64,000 bases of DNA from Paracentrotus lividus (Eukaryota > Echinodermata > Echinoidea > Camarodonta > Echinidae): assembly GCA_940671915.1 (NCBI GenBank), contig CALNVZ010003426.1:44425909-44489908 (forward strand). Direction: 5' to 3'. Both the position numbers and the translations under genes were made by a program. Positions 45,958-59,147 of the stretch are shown one piece after another. Every line of letters starts with the position of its first letter. The first letter of the stretch is position 1. The notes under the pieces are model-generated. The model did no database searches. It saw only the letters and a list, made by a program, of their open reading frames with translations, and was not told where the DNA came from.

Positions 45958-46749
45958 CCAAACGTTCATGAAATAATAACAATATAAATAATGAACTAAA
46001 TAACCAATGGACGTTGAATAATGTATTTGTAGAAAAGGTACGTAAACATAGTAAAAGTAATACAGGTTTCAATGACAAAATATACACTTATATCAAAATG
46101 TCCTAATTGATACGATCATTTCATTGATAATATGTCAGCGAAAAAAAATAAACATGTAAACTTGAAAGGAATACCTTACTGTATATGATAGATCAATCTT
46201 ATAACCATAAAACCGCCCCCCCCCAAAAAAAAAAAAAAAAAAAATGATATGAACGCACAGTAGATTTCTTCATCCTACGCCGACAAATCGTTTGTTAAGA
46301 CAGTAATTGATAATGATGTTTAAGAACAACATAAATACATCTGTTCTCGTTGCGAAATTATCAAGAATGTATTATTTTAGCACCCACAGTATATATTCCC
46401 GTCGCTCGTAAATTCATTTGTAACTTTTCAACGAATTATTCTTCTTTACAGAAAAAAAAACAACTACCACTTTTTTACTTCTACTTTTGCTACTAATACT
46501 AATATCGTATACTTCTTTAACAACAATAATAACTCCATGACGTGATGTGTTGTGCTCTCTGTTTTGCTCTCGATTTTGTACCTATTGACCTTATTTTTAC
46601 ATCACTGTTATCACATTTGTGACATTTGTATCATGTCTTTGAATGATTATGTTTCAACTCTCAACTGGAACCTGCAAAATTCAAGATTTTTTATGGCCTG
46701 GCTTGAACTTTTAAACTCTGAACTTGTCAAGTACTCTTGAACTTTTGAT
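44846..46749. other. Intergenic, nothing gene-like
   Basis: AT-rich spacer with a CA repeat and a C-run/A-run at 46216-46243. Confidence 0.6.
45914..45955 (+). repeat. (CA)n microsatellite
   Basis: About 20 CA units, preceded by looser CACAC stretches from 45820. Confidence 0.95.
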
Positions 46750-49700
46750 GACCAGTCCCATGTAGCCATATCGGTGTTGGATCTTGTTACTCTTCAACGA
46801 CTGATTCCTTTCGCCTTAGTGGCCTGCCTGGGACTTAACCAGGTAAGCTTTTGTGCCTGCATTTTTGAATCTTGATCTTCCTACACCGCTACGCATATTT
46901 AACTCTATTTATGTCTCACAATGGTCCGTCTCGTAAACTTGCGATCTAAATCGACACAATCGAATACAAAGCTAGCAGACTATGACCCCAATATTCTGAA
47001 TCAGATTGATGACATTGTTCAGAAAGCTGTTGAAAAGTCGATGGAGAGAGGAGAGAGCAAAGATGAATGAAGACATTGATAAAAGAATGGAAGCTTACGG
47101 AGCTTATGAACAAAACTAGGGTTGCCTGCATGATCTGGAAGTCCTCAATTGACAATAAAGCTTAAGCAACTTAATGAAGTTCAACTTTCATTGAGAGTGA
47201 CAAAGACAGAGTAAGTGAGCTGACCCGTGAACTGGATGATCTTCAACAGTATTCTCGGGCCAAATAACATTCGGATCTTCGGGCTTCCGGAAAAATCCGA
47301 TGAAGAACACGACCGTCTTGTGTGTAGTGTGGAGAGAGATTGGTGTACATATCGCATCACAGGATATAGATCGTTCACACCGTGTGGGAAAGAGAATTTC
47401 ACACACTAATGAATCTTCATCAACAGATAACTCGGCAAGAAGTGATTCCTACGCTGGTGCTGCTCGCAATGCCCAGGAGAAGACAATATCCACCCCCGCC
47501 CAGTAATTGTAAAGTTCATTCGTACAAATCCAAACTCGCTTTATAAAGAATCGTTCTAAATTGAAAGGAAACTAAAGAGTAGTATCAGAAGACTTGAACG
47601 GAAAGGAACGCGTCATTTGTGTATCACAAACCAGCTCGAAGATAATGAAAAGGTACGCTCAGCCGTGGACGACGGATGAAGGATCTTTGCCTAATCAAAA
47701 CAACAAACGGCAAAAGGATGCGTAAACTCATCACATCTCTCACACCGTTCTATCGAGCTTCGTAATTGCATGATTCATGATTTGTAATTCCAACTCCTTA
47801 TATTCATATCTTGTACTCAAGGTTATTTTATCCTAATCCAATACATACGCATGCATATAGTTTCTAAACAAAACATAAGATATAAAAAAGAATAATAATA
47901 ATAAATAAAGTAAAATATAATTAAAAGAAAAAAGAAACGTACATCTACTCTGAAACTTTACTTTGTTATCTACTGTACTAATGTGTATGCTGCTTTATCC
48001 ACTCTGTTGATGTCAACTGTTTTTGTGACATATCATAAAGTGCCCTTCCTAACTTACCAATTCTTGTTACTTTTAACGGTAACATTCATTTCACTTATTC
48101 ATTAATGAACCTTTTGCTTCCTAATATTATAAGTATCTCACTACCTAATATTGGTACTTATCATTACATACCACTTTATTAAACCTTTTGATGGATGTTC
48201 GATGTTCTTTGATGTAAATTATAAAACTTTTTATCTCAATTCTAATATGTGTACAATTTCCCAATAGATTATATTTGACGACTGCTGCCACGTTCATAAC
48301 TATTCATTCATGTATTATGCATTATCAAAGGAGAGTTAAGCATGAAATATCTTGATACATCTTATTCTATTCTTGTTATCTACCCGTCAATACCCAATTT
48401 CTGTTTACATGCATCATAATTGCTTAAATTCACTGTAGCTGGTATAATATATCAAGAAGGCTCAAAGTATACATACCAGTTAGCGATTATTTGTTATGTA
48501 TATTTGCAGCTTCTACGTCTTATTTCAGTTATTATTTGTAAAGACATATTGTGCGTATATTTCTTCTTTTTCTAATTTCCCTTTTCGTTGTTATACGCTA
48601 ACGTGAATTTTGTGTACATAGTTTGATTATTGGCCAATAGTTCTTTCTACTTTATGTCTGCTCTTACGATGAACAATTTTAATTTATGCCCTGATACTTA
48701 CCGTTATTTCCATCCTTCAATTCAAGGATTACAAAGAAGGATCAGAATTTCAAAATTCATTTTCTCTTGTGGCATTGTTCAATTTGTAGAAGTTTAACAG
48801 CAATCTTTGATTATTATTGATATGTATCTTCAAACATCTTTATCATGAATTTGCAAAGTAGATAATGGTCTAACGCGAGAATTGCTTGAATTCTTTGTCA
48901 CCTTTGATTATACTCTGCTTAGCAATTATAATCTCAACATGCAATATAGAAAACAGAAACGGAGCGTGGTGGGACAGGAGATTTATATTTCATGAACTCA
49001 TTGAAGTTTTCCGTAAAGACATGATGTTATCTATCTCCCTACCAAGATCCTTCGAAAGTATTTTTGTTGAAATATATAAACAATCACGAGCAAGTGCACG
49101 AAAGACTGTCAATTGGTGTTATATGATCGGAGGCTCCCACCGCAGGACAAACTCACCTGTAAGAAATTATGTACGAATCTTCACTTGTTTCCCTGAACAA
49201 GCGGGCTAGGTTTTAAATTCAGTATTTGTTTTATTAATGGCGGGTGACCTAATATCTGAATCTAATAAAACTTGGTACTAATTCAAAGAGTAGGATAATT
49301 TTCATTATTGCTTCTTTGTCGGGTTTTTGTTTGCGACCTTATTATTAATTCTCCCACAGCTAATAACTGAAAGTACTGGTCTCTTGGTGATTAACATTTT
49401 TACAAATGTGTAAATCTTCATTTTAATCGGGTATGGACTCGTTGAGCGATATAATTGATCACTTCCTGTTTTTCAATATGGTTCATCCATCAAGCATGCA
49501 TCCAATCGAATAATGGCTGCGCTGCTATAAAATTAAAAAAAGCGTCAGATTTACACCGCCAAACGTTTACAAACTTTTTTTTCAAAATTGAATATTTTGA
49601 ACTGGATGCATTAGTAAATGATCGACCGTTAACGAGAATGATAACGAAAACTTTGTTGGATATATTCAAAAGATTATGAAGAAAGTTTTCCATTAATAAT

Positions 49701-52020
49701 TTTTAGTTGTAAAAAAAGAAACAGAATCCATGGTTAACACAGGATCTACCGCAAACTTTGTAACAAAAACAGTCTAATATATAATAGAATACCATTAAAA
49801 ATCCAACTACTTACCGTAAAGAAGCTTATAGGAACATTCGGAATTATTGTTACTATTAAACTAAGGAACATGCCAAAAGAGATTATTTTTATAAAAGTTT
49901 GATGATACAAAGGGAAATACTAAATCGAACATGGAGAAATTATCAATGATCTTTTGAATAAAAAACCAGTAATAAAGAACATAATAAAATAGATTCTCTC
50001 CAAGTTGGGGATGACATTTGTACGAATAAACAGAGTATTGCTAATTCTTAATGACTTTGTTAGTGTTGGAATGACATTGCAAAACCAAAATATAGATCCT
50101 ATTCAAAGATATCACTTTTGATTAATAATCTTGAAATGCCAAATGATCACTCCATTTTTTTCAAACCTATAACAAAATGTGAAGTATTATCAATAGTGGA
50201 CAAAATGAAAAAGTAATACCAGTTCCGGCATAGACGATATAGATATTAAAGTTGTTAAAAAATGTAATCTGTTATAATGGAAAAAAACATTTATCTTTTT
50301 AATTTTCAATGCTTGTCTTAGTAATGAGTATCTTCCCCAACAAAAAATGAAAGTTTGCACGTGATCACCACTTCATAAAAAAGGGAATAAAAATAATGTT
50401 AACATAATTTTCGGCCAATATCCGTTTTACCAATTTTTCCAAAATATTAGAAAAATGCATGTATACGAGGTTAGATGAATTTTTAAACAAACACAATATT
50501 TTACCTTAAAAATCCTAGATTTATTTGCAGCATGGTCATTCAACACGACAGCAAATACTTGATCTGATTCATAAATTAATGATGCTATAAATAAACAAGG
50601 AATATGCTTTAACTATTTTATGACTTAACTAAAGCCTTTGACGTTAGTTATCATTCAATTTTACTTAAAATTAGACTATATGGTATAAGGGGACTCCTCT
50701 TAAAACTCTTTACTAGTTATCTCACTAACCGTAGAGCATTAACAGTCTCATTAACGGCATTTCATCGTCACTAAAAGAAATAAAATGCGGCGGCCGCAGC
50801 AGGTTCCATCCTCGGCGCTCTTCTCTTTTTTACTTTATATAAATGATTTACCATATTCTACTCGAGATTACAATATATTCTGTTCGCTGATGATACTAGT
50901 GTTTTTTTAAGGACTCAGATTCCGAAAAGTTTATTTAATCATACATAATCAACTTGTGAATATTAGTATTGGAATAAGTAATAAACTATTTTTAAACATA
51001 ACAACAACATTATTACTATATTATTTGGCACTCGAAGACAGCAATCAGTGATGATGTTAAGTATAGAATATCAGAAAATAAGAATAAAGAGAGTTTACTG
51101 TACTAAATTTTTAGCGTATTCTTATAGATGACAAACATGTCCTGGAACAACCATGTAGATAGCCTATGTAAAACCAGTGTCAAAAGTATATATTTTGTAT
51201 AAACTTCAGTTTCTTCCTAAAAAAATCTTAAAATTGTTAATACCCTTCCCTTATATCGTGTCTCATATAAACTATTGTATGACTGTTTGGGCTTCACATG
51301 CAAAGAAAAACATTGCAAGATTCTTAATTACAGAAAGAGGTATCGCATTTAATAACCACATTCTTTCTATCTATCTTCCAGCAAACCTTTATTTTAAACA
51401 CTAATTATCATTGAGCCATTAACGAGATTCTATTTCGCTGGAAACTGCTATGTTATGTTTAAGTTACAAAATAAATCATGCTTCCTTGAAGTTTTTTAGT
51501 AATTATTTACATGAAATTATTTGCATCCACAAATTACAATACAGAGAAATGCACATAATATTCACCCCCTTTTTAACATCGAATGCGATTAACACAATCT
51601 TCTCATATTTATAAAGGCTCCAGTTCTATTGAACAACCTTCCCATCTCCCTTAAGAATCAGGACTAGGGACAATATATCGAATTCAAAAGACAGTGCATG
51701 CTAGGCAATATCTTTTTCATCAAATGTATAATTTACAAAATGTATTTCCAGTTTTCTATTTTCCCTTCTTTCTTTCGCTTATATATTTTTGTAGTCTTTG
51801 TAATCATATTCCATTTTTTATGTCCATCCTAAGTTTAACCAGCTTTGTTTTGCATAGTTTTTGAGGATCATTTCCAACAGCCGTTCTTATGGTGGCGGTT
51901 TTATGAGTCCTCCCACCAAGATATTTTGTATTACCTTGTTTGTTTGTATATTTATATGTATGTATGAAATGTTTTTATCTTGAAGTGGAAAATAAATGAA
52001 TTGAAATTGAATTGAATTAA
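46750..52020 (+). mobile_element. Decayed LINE (non-LTR retrotransposon), CR1/L2-like
   Basis: ORF1-like start at 46921 (MVRLVNLRSKSTQSNTKLAD), stopping at 47070; then, in other frames, LDDLQQYS, NIRIFGLPEKSDE and GVHIASQDIDRSHRVGKRIS (47240-47400), typical of the ORF1 of CR1-like LINEs. Reverse transcriptase pieces follow: SSGIDDI (about 50224), DLTKAFDV (about 50625), the catalytic LFADDTSVF (50880-50906). Tail repeats TTGAAATTGAATTGAA at 52000-52018. Many stops and frame changes; not functional. The 5' boundary is approximate; 47510-49600 has no clear domain. Confidence 0.8.
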
Positions 52021-52059
52021 TTACTACTAAATATAATATAACTATTGTTTTTGTTACTG

Positions 52060-52500
<441 letters not shown>

Positions 52501-52502
52501 TA

Positions 52503-54072
52503 ATATAGGTTTTCCCGCTCAAGTTCATCATTTCCTCACTCTATTTCATTTATGTGCATTCGAATTCACGCAGCTGCCGCTTTCGTGCCGGTTGGGTCAT
52601 ACAAATTTTCAATTCGAGCAATGAATTTCATTTAGGTGCATGAAAATTTTCGTTTAGTGCACTCAATTTCATTTTATCGGCACTAACATTTTTGTTCGGT
52701 CCAAACGAATTCCCTATATTTTCATTCAATTGTCAATTTCATGCACCAATTTCCCGATTAGTTCATTCAATTTAAAACGAAATAGCGACGGGCATGCTTT
52801 GGGGCAAACAATTTCATTTATAGGAATTCTATTTCCCACTTTGTGCACTTAATTTAATTAAACTCTTCAATTTTCAGGAATATGACTATATACGCATCTC
52901 AACTTTTAAGAGTAAGATTGTGAAGGTATATATAATCTCCCATTTTGTGATCTTATCCTATCATACCGTAATTCAAACTCTTCTTCTTTATTTTATCCAT
53001 GATCCTTTCACAAACTTTCTCTTTCTCTCTCTTTTCCTCGTAAAACAAGCATTCCCATATAAATTTTATCACATAGCCCATAATCATGTACGAAATGCTC
53101 AATGTTCAATCGAGTTTCTACTTTTGAATGTTGTGTATTGGATTTTTCTATCTTTGCTTTTGAAATTGAACATGTAAATTAGCACTCAAAACTAAATGTG
53201 ACTCAATCATCTGATCATATGCATGTAGCAACGTATGAATATGAAATCGTCAGACAAGACAATGTTTGTAATTTTCTGGATGTGCATTCATTTTGTATCA
53301 TACGCAATACAGAAAAAATACGACAGTTCATTACAAGAAGAATAAACACTTTGTTCTTAAAAATCCCTCTGATCATTATGGTTGATAATTTCTAGTCAAT
53401 CAATCCCCTGACGAGCAAGGCATCTCGGCATGAAGACTTGTAAACAAAACTAAAATTAAAAAAAAAAATGAACAAAAATGCTATTGTACACGCCTGTAAG
53501 AAGAACCTCGAAATGATAAGCATGATATATACTTCGCGGAGACGTCTTTGCTCCTGGACGCCCCTGATAAATCTTTCCGTGGCGACGGAAAATATCATAG
53601 TTTCAAACATTTCCTATTTTCTTGCGACTCATGAAACGGAGCGGAGACTCGGGGTACATCCCTGAGACGTCTCCGCAACTCTTTTAAAACCCGTCTCAAA
53701 ACTAGACTCAAATCCGTCTCATGACAAGTGAGATACCATCATAAGCATTTACTGAAGTATCACTAAAATTTCAAATTGTATGCACTTACTTACAATTCGA
53801 TTGCCTATTCGTGAATTTGTTTGAACGTAGGAAGACAAATTATGTAGAAGCCAGTTGTATAATAAAATGAGTGCACATTCCTGAAATTGTATGCTCCTAA
53901 TGTTAATTCGCACGAATGCTTTGTAGAATCGTTTGCAAATATAAGGAATATGAGTGAATAAAAATGAATTTGATTGACGATGCGGTAGCGCGATCGCAAC
54001 TTGTGTTAAATCGTTTGATCCAAATGTGAAATCGAGTGAACTAAAGATGAAACTGAGCGGGAAAACCTATAT
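52503..54072. mobile_element. 1.57-kb TIR element, ATATAGGTTTTCC family, copy 2
   Basis: Left ATATAGGTTTTCCCGCTC and right GAGCGGGAAAACCTATAT are inverted. Left subterminal part repeats GTGCACTCAATTTCA-like motifs. Carries a CGTCTC-rich insert (about 53400-53740). Its left end abuts an (AAT)n array, as in copy 1. Confidence 0.8.
53400..53742. mobile_element. CGTCTC-rich element, copy 2
   Basis: Has GCGGAGACGTCTTTGCTCC, CCTGAGACGTCTCCGCAAC and CGTCTCATGACAAGTGAGATAC at its right end. Inserted in the ATATAGG element 52503-54072. Confidence 0.55.
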
Positions 54073-54313
54073 TACATGTGATGTTACAATACTGCTATTA
54101 CCACTTCTCCTATATTCAAACTTTTCCTTCTTATATGCCTAACACTCGTGGTCTATTCACATTATTTTAAGAGGCATTTTGTGTTATGATTATCAATTCA
54201 ATAAAATGTAAATGTGAGAATGAAAAATATGTAATAACACACCCCCCCCCCCAAAAAAAAAAAAAAAAAAAAAAAAACATTTCCTGAAAAATATTATCAA
54301 GAACTCCATGTTT

Positions 54314-54457
54314 TTAATAGCCGGCTGGTTTTCGTCTTTCTTGGTCTGAATAAGCAAGAATATCTTGGTCGGATCGCAGAATAGCTGGAACTATTGAGAA
54401 TGGATTTGTATACTCCGTTAAATCGTGCCCCATCGCTGTCAATTCTTCAACCATTTT
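54314..54457 (-). CDS. GGT last exon
   Basis: Acceptor TTTGTAATTCAG. Encodes KMVEELTAMGHDL through RRKPAGY and TAA at 54316-54314. PAGY at the very C terminus is a GGT hallmark. Confidence 0.92.
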   Translation of the reverse strand, partial: KMVEELTAMGHDLTEYTNPFSIVPAILRSDQDILAYSDQERRKPAGY

Positions 54458-57306
54458 CTGAATTACAAAATTTAAAAAAAATACACAAAAAAACGTTTAA
54501 AACAATTCATTGTAGTATATACATTTGTTTTTTCTTTATGACCAATTTATGAAATAAAAGGACTTCATACCAGGATCAACGGTTATTGTTCAGTCTTAAA
54601 AGTTCGACAATACGTGTATGCGTTAAATTTCGTAAGGCCTAGGTTTTTTTTTTTTTTTTTAATTATTTTTTTTAATCTTTCATTGATTTTTACAATAATA
54701 GTGCATTTTAAGTATGTAGCAAATTGAATATTAAAATCTTAAAAAGATTTTTGAAAGATAATCCAGAGCAACTCCAAAAGAAATATATGTAAAACTTGAT
54801 AAAACAGTAAAAACCTAACTCTCATGCCAAAGAAAATTTCTGTATTCAACTTTATTTTTAAATAGATTGAAATTAATGCAATTATAATAATAATAATAAT
54901 AGTGCAAACTTATAGAGCCCACACACCGTCCGAGGACGCTCATGGCGCTAGCTCAGCAACAGTTCTCTTTGAGGAAGGTAAGTTACAAATCAATATTAAA
55001 TGTACTTACAAATAAAACACTATTTCCCCATTATCACCTTACCTGATCGAAACCGGTTTCATATACTTCATATATTTCAGGTTTTAGTTCGGCGTGTATT
55101 CGTTTTTCATCGACTGCTTGTGAGAGTGGAATCTCACCTAGCAACGTGCTGAGAATCATCTGAATAATTATGATGAAATAAAAAATAAAATGGACTTTTA
55201 AGATAATAGTTAATCCCCAAAGGCACCATCGTTCATACCATTTATCAGTCTCTTCAATTTAGTTGTTTATTTACTTATATTTATTCAATTCTTTTTATTT
55301 AAATTTGATCTTAATGATTACAAACGTCGAAATAAAAACTATTTCCCCATTACAACTTCCCACCCCATTAGTATCAGTCTCTAAAAAAAGGCAGGTGCAA
55401 ATCCTCTCAGGGGCTAGGTTATGTTCTTCAAATTGAAACGTTTGGAAATTTGGTGTTTTCAAAACAAACATAAAATGGGAAACTTATCAAATAATCATTA
55501 GGTAAGGTCACATAAAAACATAAACAAACTGTTTACCGACAAGATAATGTAGGTTTAGTATTAACACATATTTTAAAAAGTAGAAAAAAGATTAATGATT
55601 TCACCCAAAATGTAGGTTTCGTACCCAGGCATTCACGGTGATAATTCTCTTGCTACCCGCGCTTCCTTCAACAAATTTGACAACGCCATCGTCATCAATG
55701 ACAATAGAGGGACTCATAGCTGACAGGGGACGCTGTCCGGGTTGGATGTAATTAGGCGAAGACGGATCCAAACTGAAGTCAGAAATTTCGTTGTTGTAGA
55801 TAATGCCAGTGGACGGTGATCGGATCTTGCTGCCAAATCTGTTATAAAGTATAGTGGGAAAAGTTTTTGCTTGTTAACAATACACGCACAATCAAAGTAC
55901 AGAAGTTGTGTTACTTTACAGTCATGTCGTATCTCATAACATGGCAAAAGAAGTAACTTTATCATCGCTTATGGTACAAGACAATTCACCCCTATAAATT
56001 GCTCACACGATCTGCCTAAGAGCAAGCAACAATAGGCCTACCTATAATTGACTGACGTAGTCGATGATACAGCATCCCCATTGGCTGCTAGGACGTTCAC
56101 ATGACTAGTACCGCCTAAGGTGGTAGTAATTTGCGGTATGACGTTGTAATAGCTGGAGTTTGTAGAGTAAACCCGATCGGCTGGGATAGATGCCGCTATT
56201 TCACGGGCATAGTCAACGGATGAGAGTGCATCTAGAGCCTGCAAATGAGATTTCACATAAAGACAACAATTTAGAATTTAGGTACCATGTCGTGACCTAA
56301 TAACAGAAAGGTCTTATAACTAATCTGATTTTTATGTCAGGCTTTAAAATATCGTTTTGCACATCTTCAGCTATTTGATTGGCAATACATGGTTAACAAG
56401 ATAAACAAAAACATAAAGCTTCAAAATCTCATGAAGATCAATACACAGTTGCACAAGACATTGGTATTTCAAACGAAAGGATGTAAAACATCGGTCAACA
56501 TAGGGCGAAACACAAGCTGTAAAACACAAGCTGTTCCTTAATGCTACAGTCACACAGACACTAACGTTGAGTTACGCCCGGTTGCGTCTAAAAATTATTT
56601 TCTTTTATGCGGATCCCGACGGATGCCTACCAGTTATGCTGCAGTCACACAGGCACTTACGTATAGATACGTTTGTGTTGTTTTAATCTTATGTCATCTT
56701 CTATTCTATCATTTCTTATTTATTTCTTTGTTTTACTGGATGAACGAAATTATCAATATTTCCACTGTTGACTATGACGGGTAGGCATCCGTGGGGATCT
56801 GCAGAAAAGAAAATAATTTTTGGACGCAACCGGACGTAACTCAACGTAAGTGTCTGTGTGACTGTAGCATAATAGTCTGCAGTGAAAATATTGATAACTT
56901 CATTCATCCAGTAAAACAAAGAAATACATAAGAAACGATAGAATAGAAGATGAAATAAGCCTAGATTAAAACAACACAAACGTATCTATACGTAAGTGTC
57001 CGTGTGACTGTAGCATAAAAGAAAGAACAACAGTTTTTCGAGCCATTGTTCTTGTTTGTTTTGTTTTGCCTTTATTATTATTTATTATTATTTATTCATT
57101 TTATTTCATTTTTTTTTGTCCTTGAGGGATTGCAAGTATGGGTTAGATAACCACTTAATATTGCATTACCTGTTGCACATTAGTAGTCATTACATCCCCT
57201 AGTCTGCTTCTGAGCCCGAAGCCAAACCGACTTGCTTCTAAAAACCGATGATACGTCCTCACTAGGGCTGGACCAGGTACGAAGTCATCACGGGTCAAAT
57301 TGAAAG
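54314..57306 (-). CDS. Gamma-glutamyltransferase (GGT), last five exons, 5' part absent
   Basis: C-terminal part of a gamma-glutamyltranspeptidase, the N-terminal-nucleophile hydrolase that cuts gamma-glutamyl bonds of glutathione outside the cell. Exons in reading order: 57306-57170, 56238-56042, 55838-55625, 55159-55043, 54457-54314; GT-AG and in phase. Visible motifs: TYHRFLEASRFGFGLRSRLG (human [20 protein letters not shown]), GGTSHVNVL whose Thr (codon 56107-56109) would be the autocleavage nucleophile, FGSKIRSPSTGIIYNNEISD, PNYIQPGQRPLSAMSP, and the terminal PAGY. Oddity: human Gly-Gly of the oxyanion loop (AAGGTQIT) reads SAGSKRIIT here, so the second Gly is Ser. Upstream exons (membrane anchor, large-subunit start) were not found up to 64000. 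Convergent with transglutaminase B, with repeats between. Confidence 0.93.
55043..55159 (-). CDS. GGT exon (QAVDEKRIHAEL)
   Basis: Acceptor ATAATTATTCAG, donor CAG|GTAAGG. 39 codons aligning with human KRAVEEPRLHNQLLP. Confidence 0.9.
55625..55838 (-). CDS. GGT exon: small-subunit core
   Basis: Acceptor TTTATAACAG, donor TGG|GTACGA. A second possible donor (ACC|GTGAAT) lies 12 nt earlier in the same phase; the later one matches human length better. Contains PLSAMSP and the SAGSKRIIT loop. Confidence 0.9.
56042..56238 (-). CDS. GGT exon with the catalytic threonine
   Basis: Acceptor CTCATTTGCAG, donor AG|GTAGGC. Encodes the end of the large subunit and, from Thr of GGTSHVNVL onward, the start of the small catalytic subunit. 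Confidence 0.94.
56542..57015. mobile_element. TGCTACAGTCACACAG MITE, copy 2, host of a nested copy
   Basis: The outer copy has TAA on both sides (56539-56541, 57016-57018). A complete inverted copy (56637-56869, flanks TTA/TAA) interrupts it. The 3-bp TWA duplications point to the PIF/Harbinger group. Lies in a GGT intron. Confidence 0.85.
57170..57306 (-). CDS. GGT exon (TYHRFLEASRFGFG)
   Basis: Acceptor on the - strand is a pyrimidine-rich tract ending CTATCAG; donor CAG|GTAATG. Phase 1 in, 0 out. Corresponds to human GGT1 from YNFSRE to DVTE. Confidence 0.88.
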
Positions 57307-57392
57307 CTGATAGAATAAAAACATTCAGATCAGGAGTCGGTAAATATCTTGTACTCCATTTAGACATTAGATTTTTATGATATGATCGTATC

Positions 57393-57590
57393 TCACCTGC
57401 CTTAAAACAGGTTTGTGCCGTTCCGTTGTCGCAGGAAAATCGAAAACATTCATACCTATATTTTCGCGCTCATGCAGACGTCTCAGTCACATTACTGCCA
57501 CGTCTTCGAGACTGCGGCGACGTTTGCGACTGATCCGTCGCGGGAATCTCGGGGGCGTCTCCTCAGATAAGACACCACCTGTGGAATTTA
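57393..57590. mobile_element. CGTCTC-rich element, copy 3
   Basis: Left end GTATCTCACCTGCC; interior CAGACGTCTCAGTCAC, CACGTCTTCGAGACTGCG, GGGGCGTCTCCTCAGATAAG. Just upstream of the first visible GGT exon. Confidence 0.5.
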
Positions 57591-58289
57591 CACAGAAAAC
57601 CTAACCTCGTCCGTCAATGGACGGACAAGCTTTAAAGCTAGTCCGTCAAGCTTGATGCTCGTCCGTCGACTCGACGTACGAGGTCAATAAAAGTAGGTAG
57701 GCGACTCATTTTACCCATTAGAATGACCGACTAGCTGTTAATACACATAGTTGCAATGTCGTTTCAGTGCACCTTCTCTATTTATTCTGCTTCCGAGCAT
57801 GATCAAGTGGATACATTCTCAAACAAAGGTTGTTTTGGCTTGACAATCTGAAAGCTTACGATACATAACATCAATCATGACAAGTATGCAATTCACGAGT
57901 AGGTTCAAAATATTGTTGTCCATTCTTTAATTACAGGCTAATTGAATACCTCGTTACTATAGAACCCAAGAACCGTCTATTCTTACAGATTGCTCGTAAA
58001 TGCCCGGCTTAGCAACAACAGTGAATAGAAAATGGATACAAGCGATTGAACAACATGCGCAATGCGAAAAGGACAGCACTATTAGTTGCATTATCTGTAT
58101 GTTAATTCCATTTAATGAGCAAACTGTACAGACGCAGACTCGATATACCGCGTAAAGCTTAAAGCCCCAGACCGGACCGAGAAATGAAAACCCAAATTAC
58201 ATATAAAACGAAAGCTTAATAATTTTACATTAATACAACAATACCCAATTTAAGCGTTTTTATTTGTCCATCTTAGAAGTATTTTCATT

Positions 58290-58642
58290 ATAAAAGATGG
58301 ATCGAACCTCAACCAGGCCATCCCTCCCAAATACTCGAAAAGTTTCCCCTATTTTTGAAGTCGCTGGTGATGACGTCAAAAAATCGTTAACGGAATGCTA
58401 CATGCTAAATGCTGAATGAATTTACCCTTTCATTTCATAACAAAAGAATTCTAGCACACATGGGTTTCTATTGTTCTGACATAGCAATAACAAACGTGTT
58501 TTTCTAAAGGCGAAACCAATCATGCCTGGCCGTAGCATTCCCTTAACATTCTTTGACGTCATCACCAGCGACTTCAAAATAGGGGTAACTTTTCGAGTAT
58601 TTGGGAGGATGGCCTGGTTGAGGTTCGATCATCTTTTTTATG
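58290..58642. mobile_element. Inverted-repeat MITE (GGATCGAACCTCAACCAGG arms)
   Basis: Arms of about 95 bp: AGGCCATCCCTCCCAAATAC, TCGAAAAGTTTCCCC and GTCGCTGGTGATGACGTCAA recur inverted at 58548-58640. The loop is about 160 bp. Lies upstream of the visible GGT exons. Confidence 0.8.
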
Positions 58643-59147
58643 AATACTGTTATGGAAATTGAATTTATTTGTGTGTAATTCATGTTAACGCCTAATTAGC
58701 TTTCAATCGATTGTAATGTACTCACTCCGTCACGGTCTTATAATTGCTGCAGTCACCTTGGCAGCGGTCCCAAAGGGGGGGGGGCGGAGGGGGGGTCCCC
58801 CCACCCCCCCTCTCGATTTTAAAGCTTAACATATTTTATGTAGTGATTTAGCTTGTGAAGCTAATAAAGAGGTAAAAATTTTGTCAAATACAATGGTAAT
58901 TTAATTAAAGTAAAAAAGTTTCGGCTTCGCGCTCGCGCTCCGCAAGGATTTTCATTGTTTTCTGACATAATTTGGCAAAATTATGCGGAAAATTGGAGTG
59001 TGATTTTATGTTTTTTCCACTTTCTGGGTTGTTTTTACCGGGGTCCCCCCCCCCAGGTTCGTGACGTGAAATCGCTGCACATTGCAGTCACGCAATACAT
59101 TTACTTTGAACGTACGTCGGTGTGTCCAAAATATTATTTTACGTTTA

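Noticed and set aside
46750-52020. LTR retrotransposon
   Set aside because: No terminal direct repeats, gag, protease or integrase; ORF1 type and the TTGAA-repeat tail indicate a LINE.
57307-57367. Upstream extension of the GGT frame starting MSKWSTRYLPTP
   Set aside because: No GGT similarity, and a strong acceptor (pyrimidine tract plus CAG) marks the exon start at 57306.
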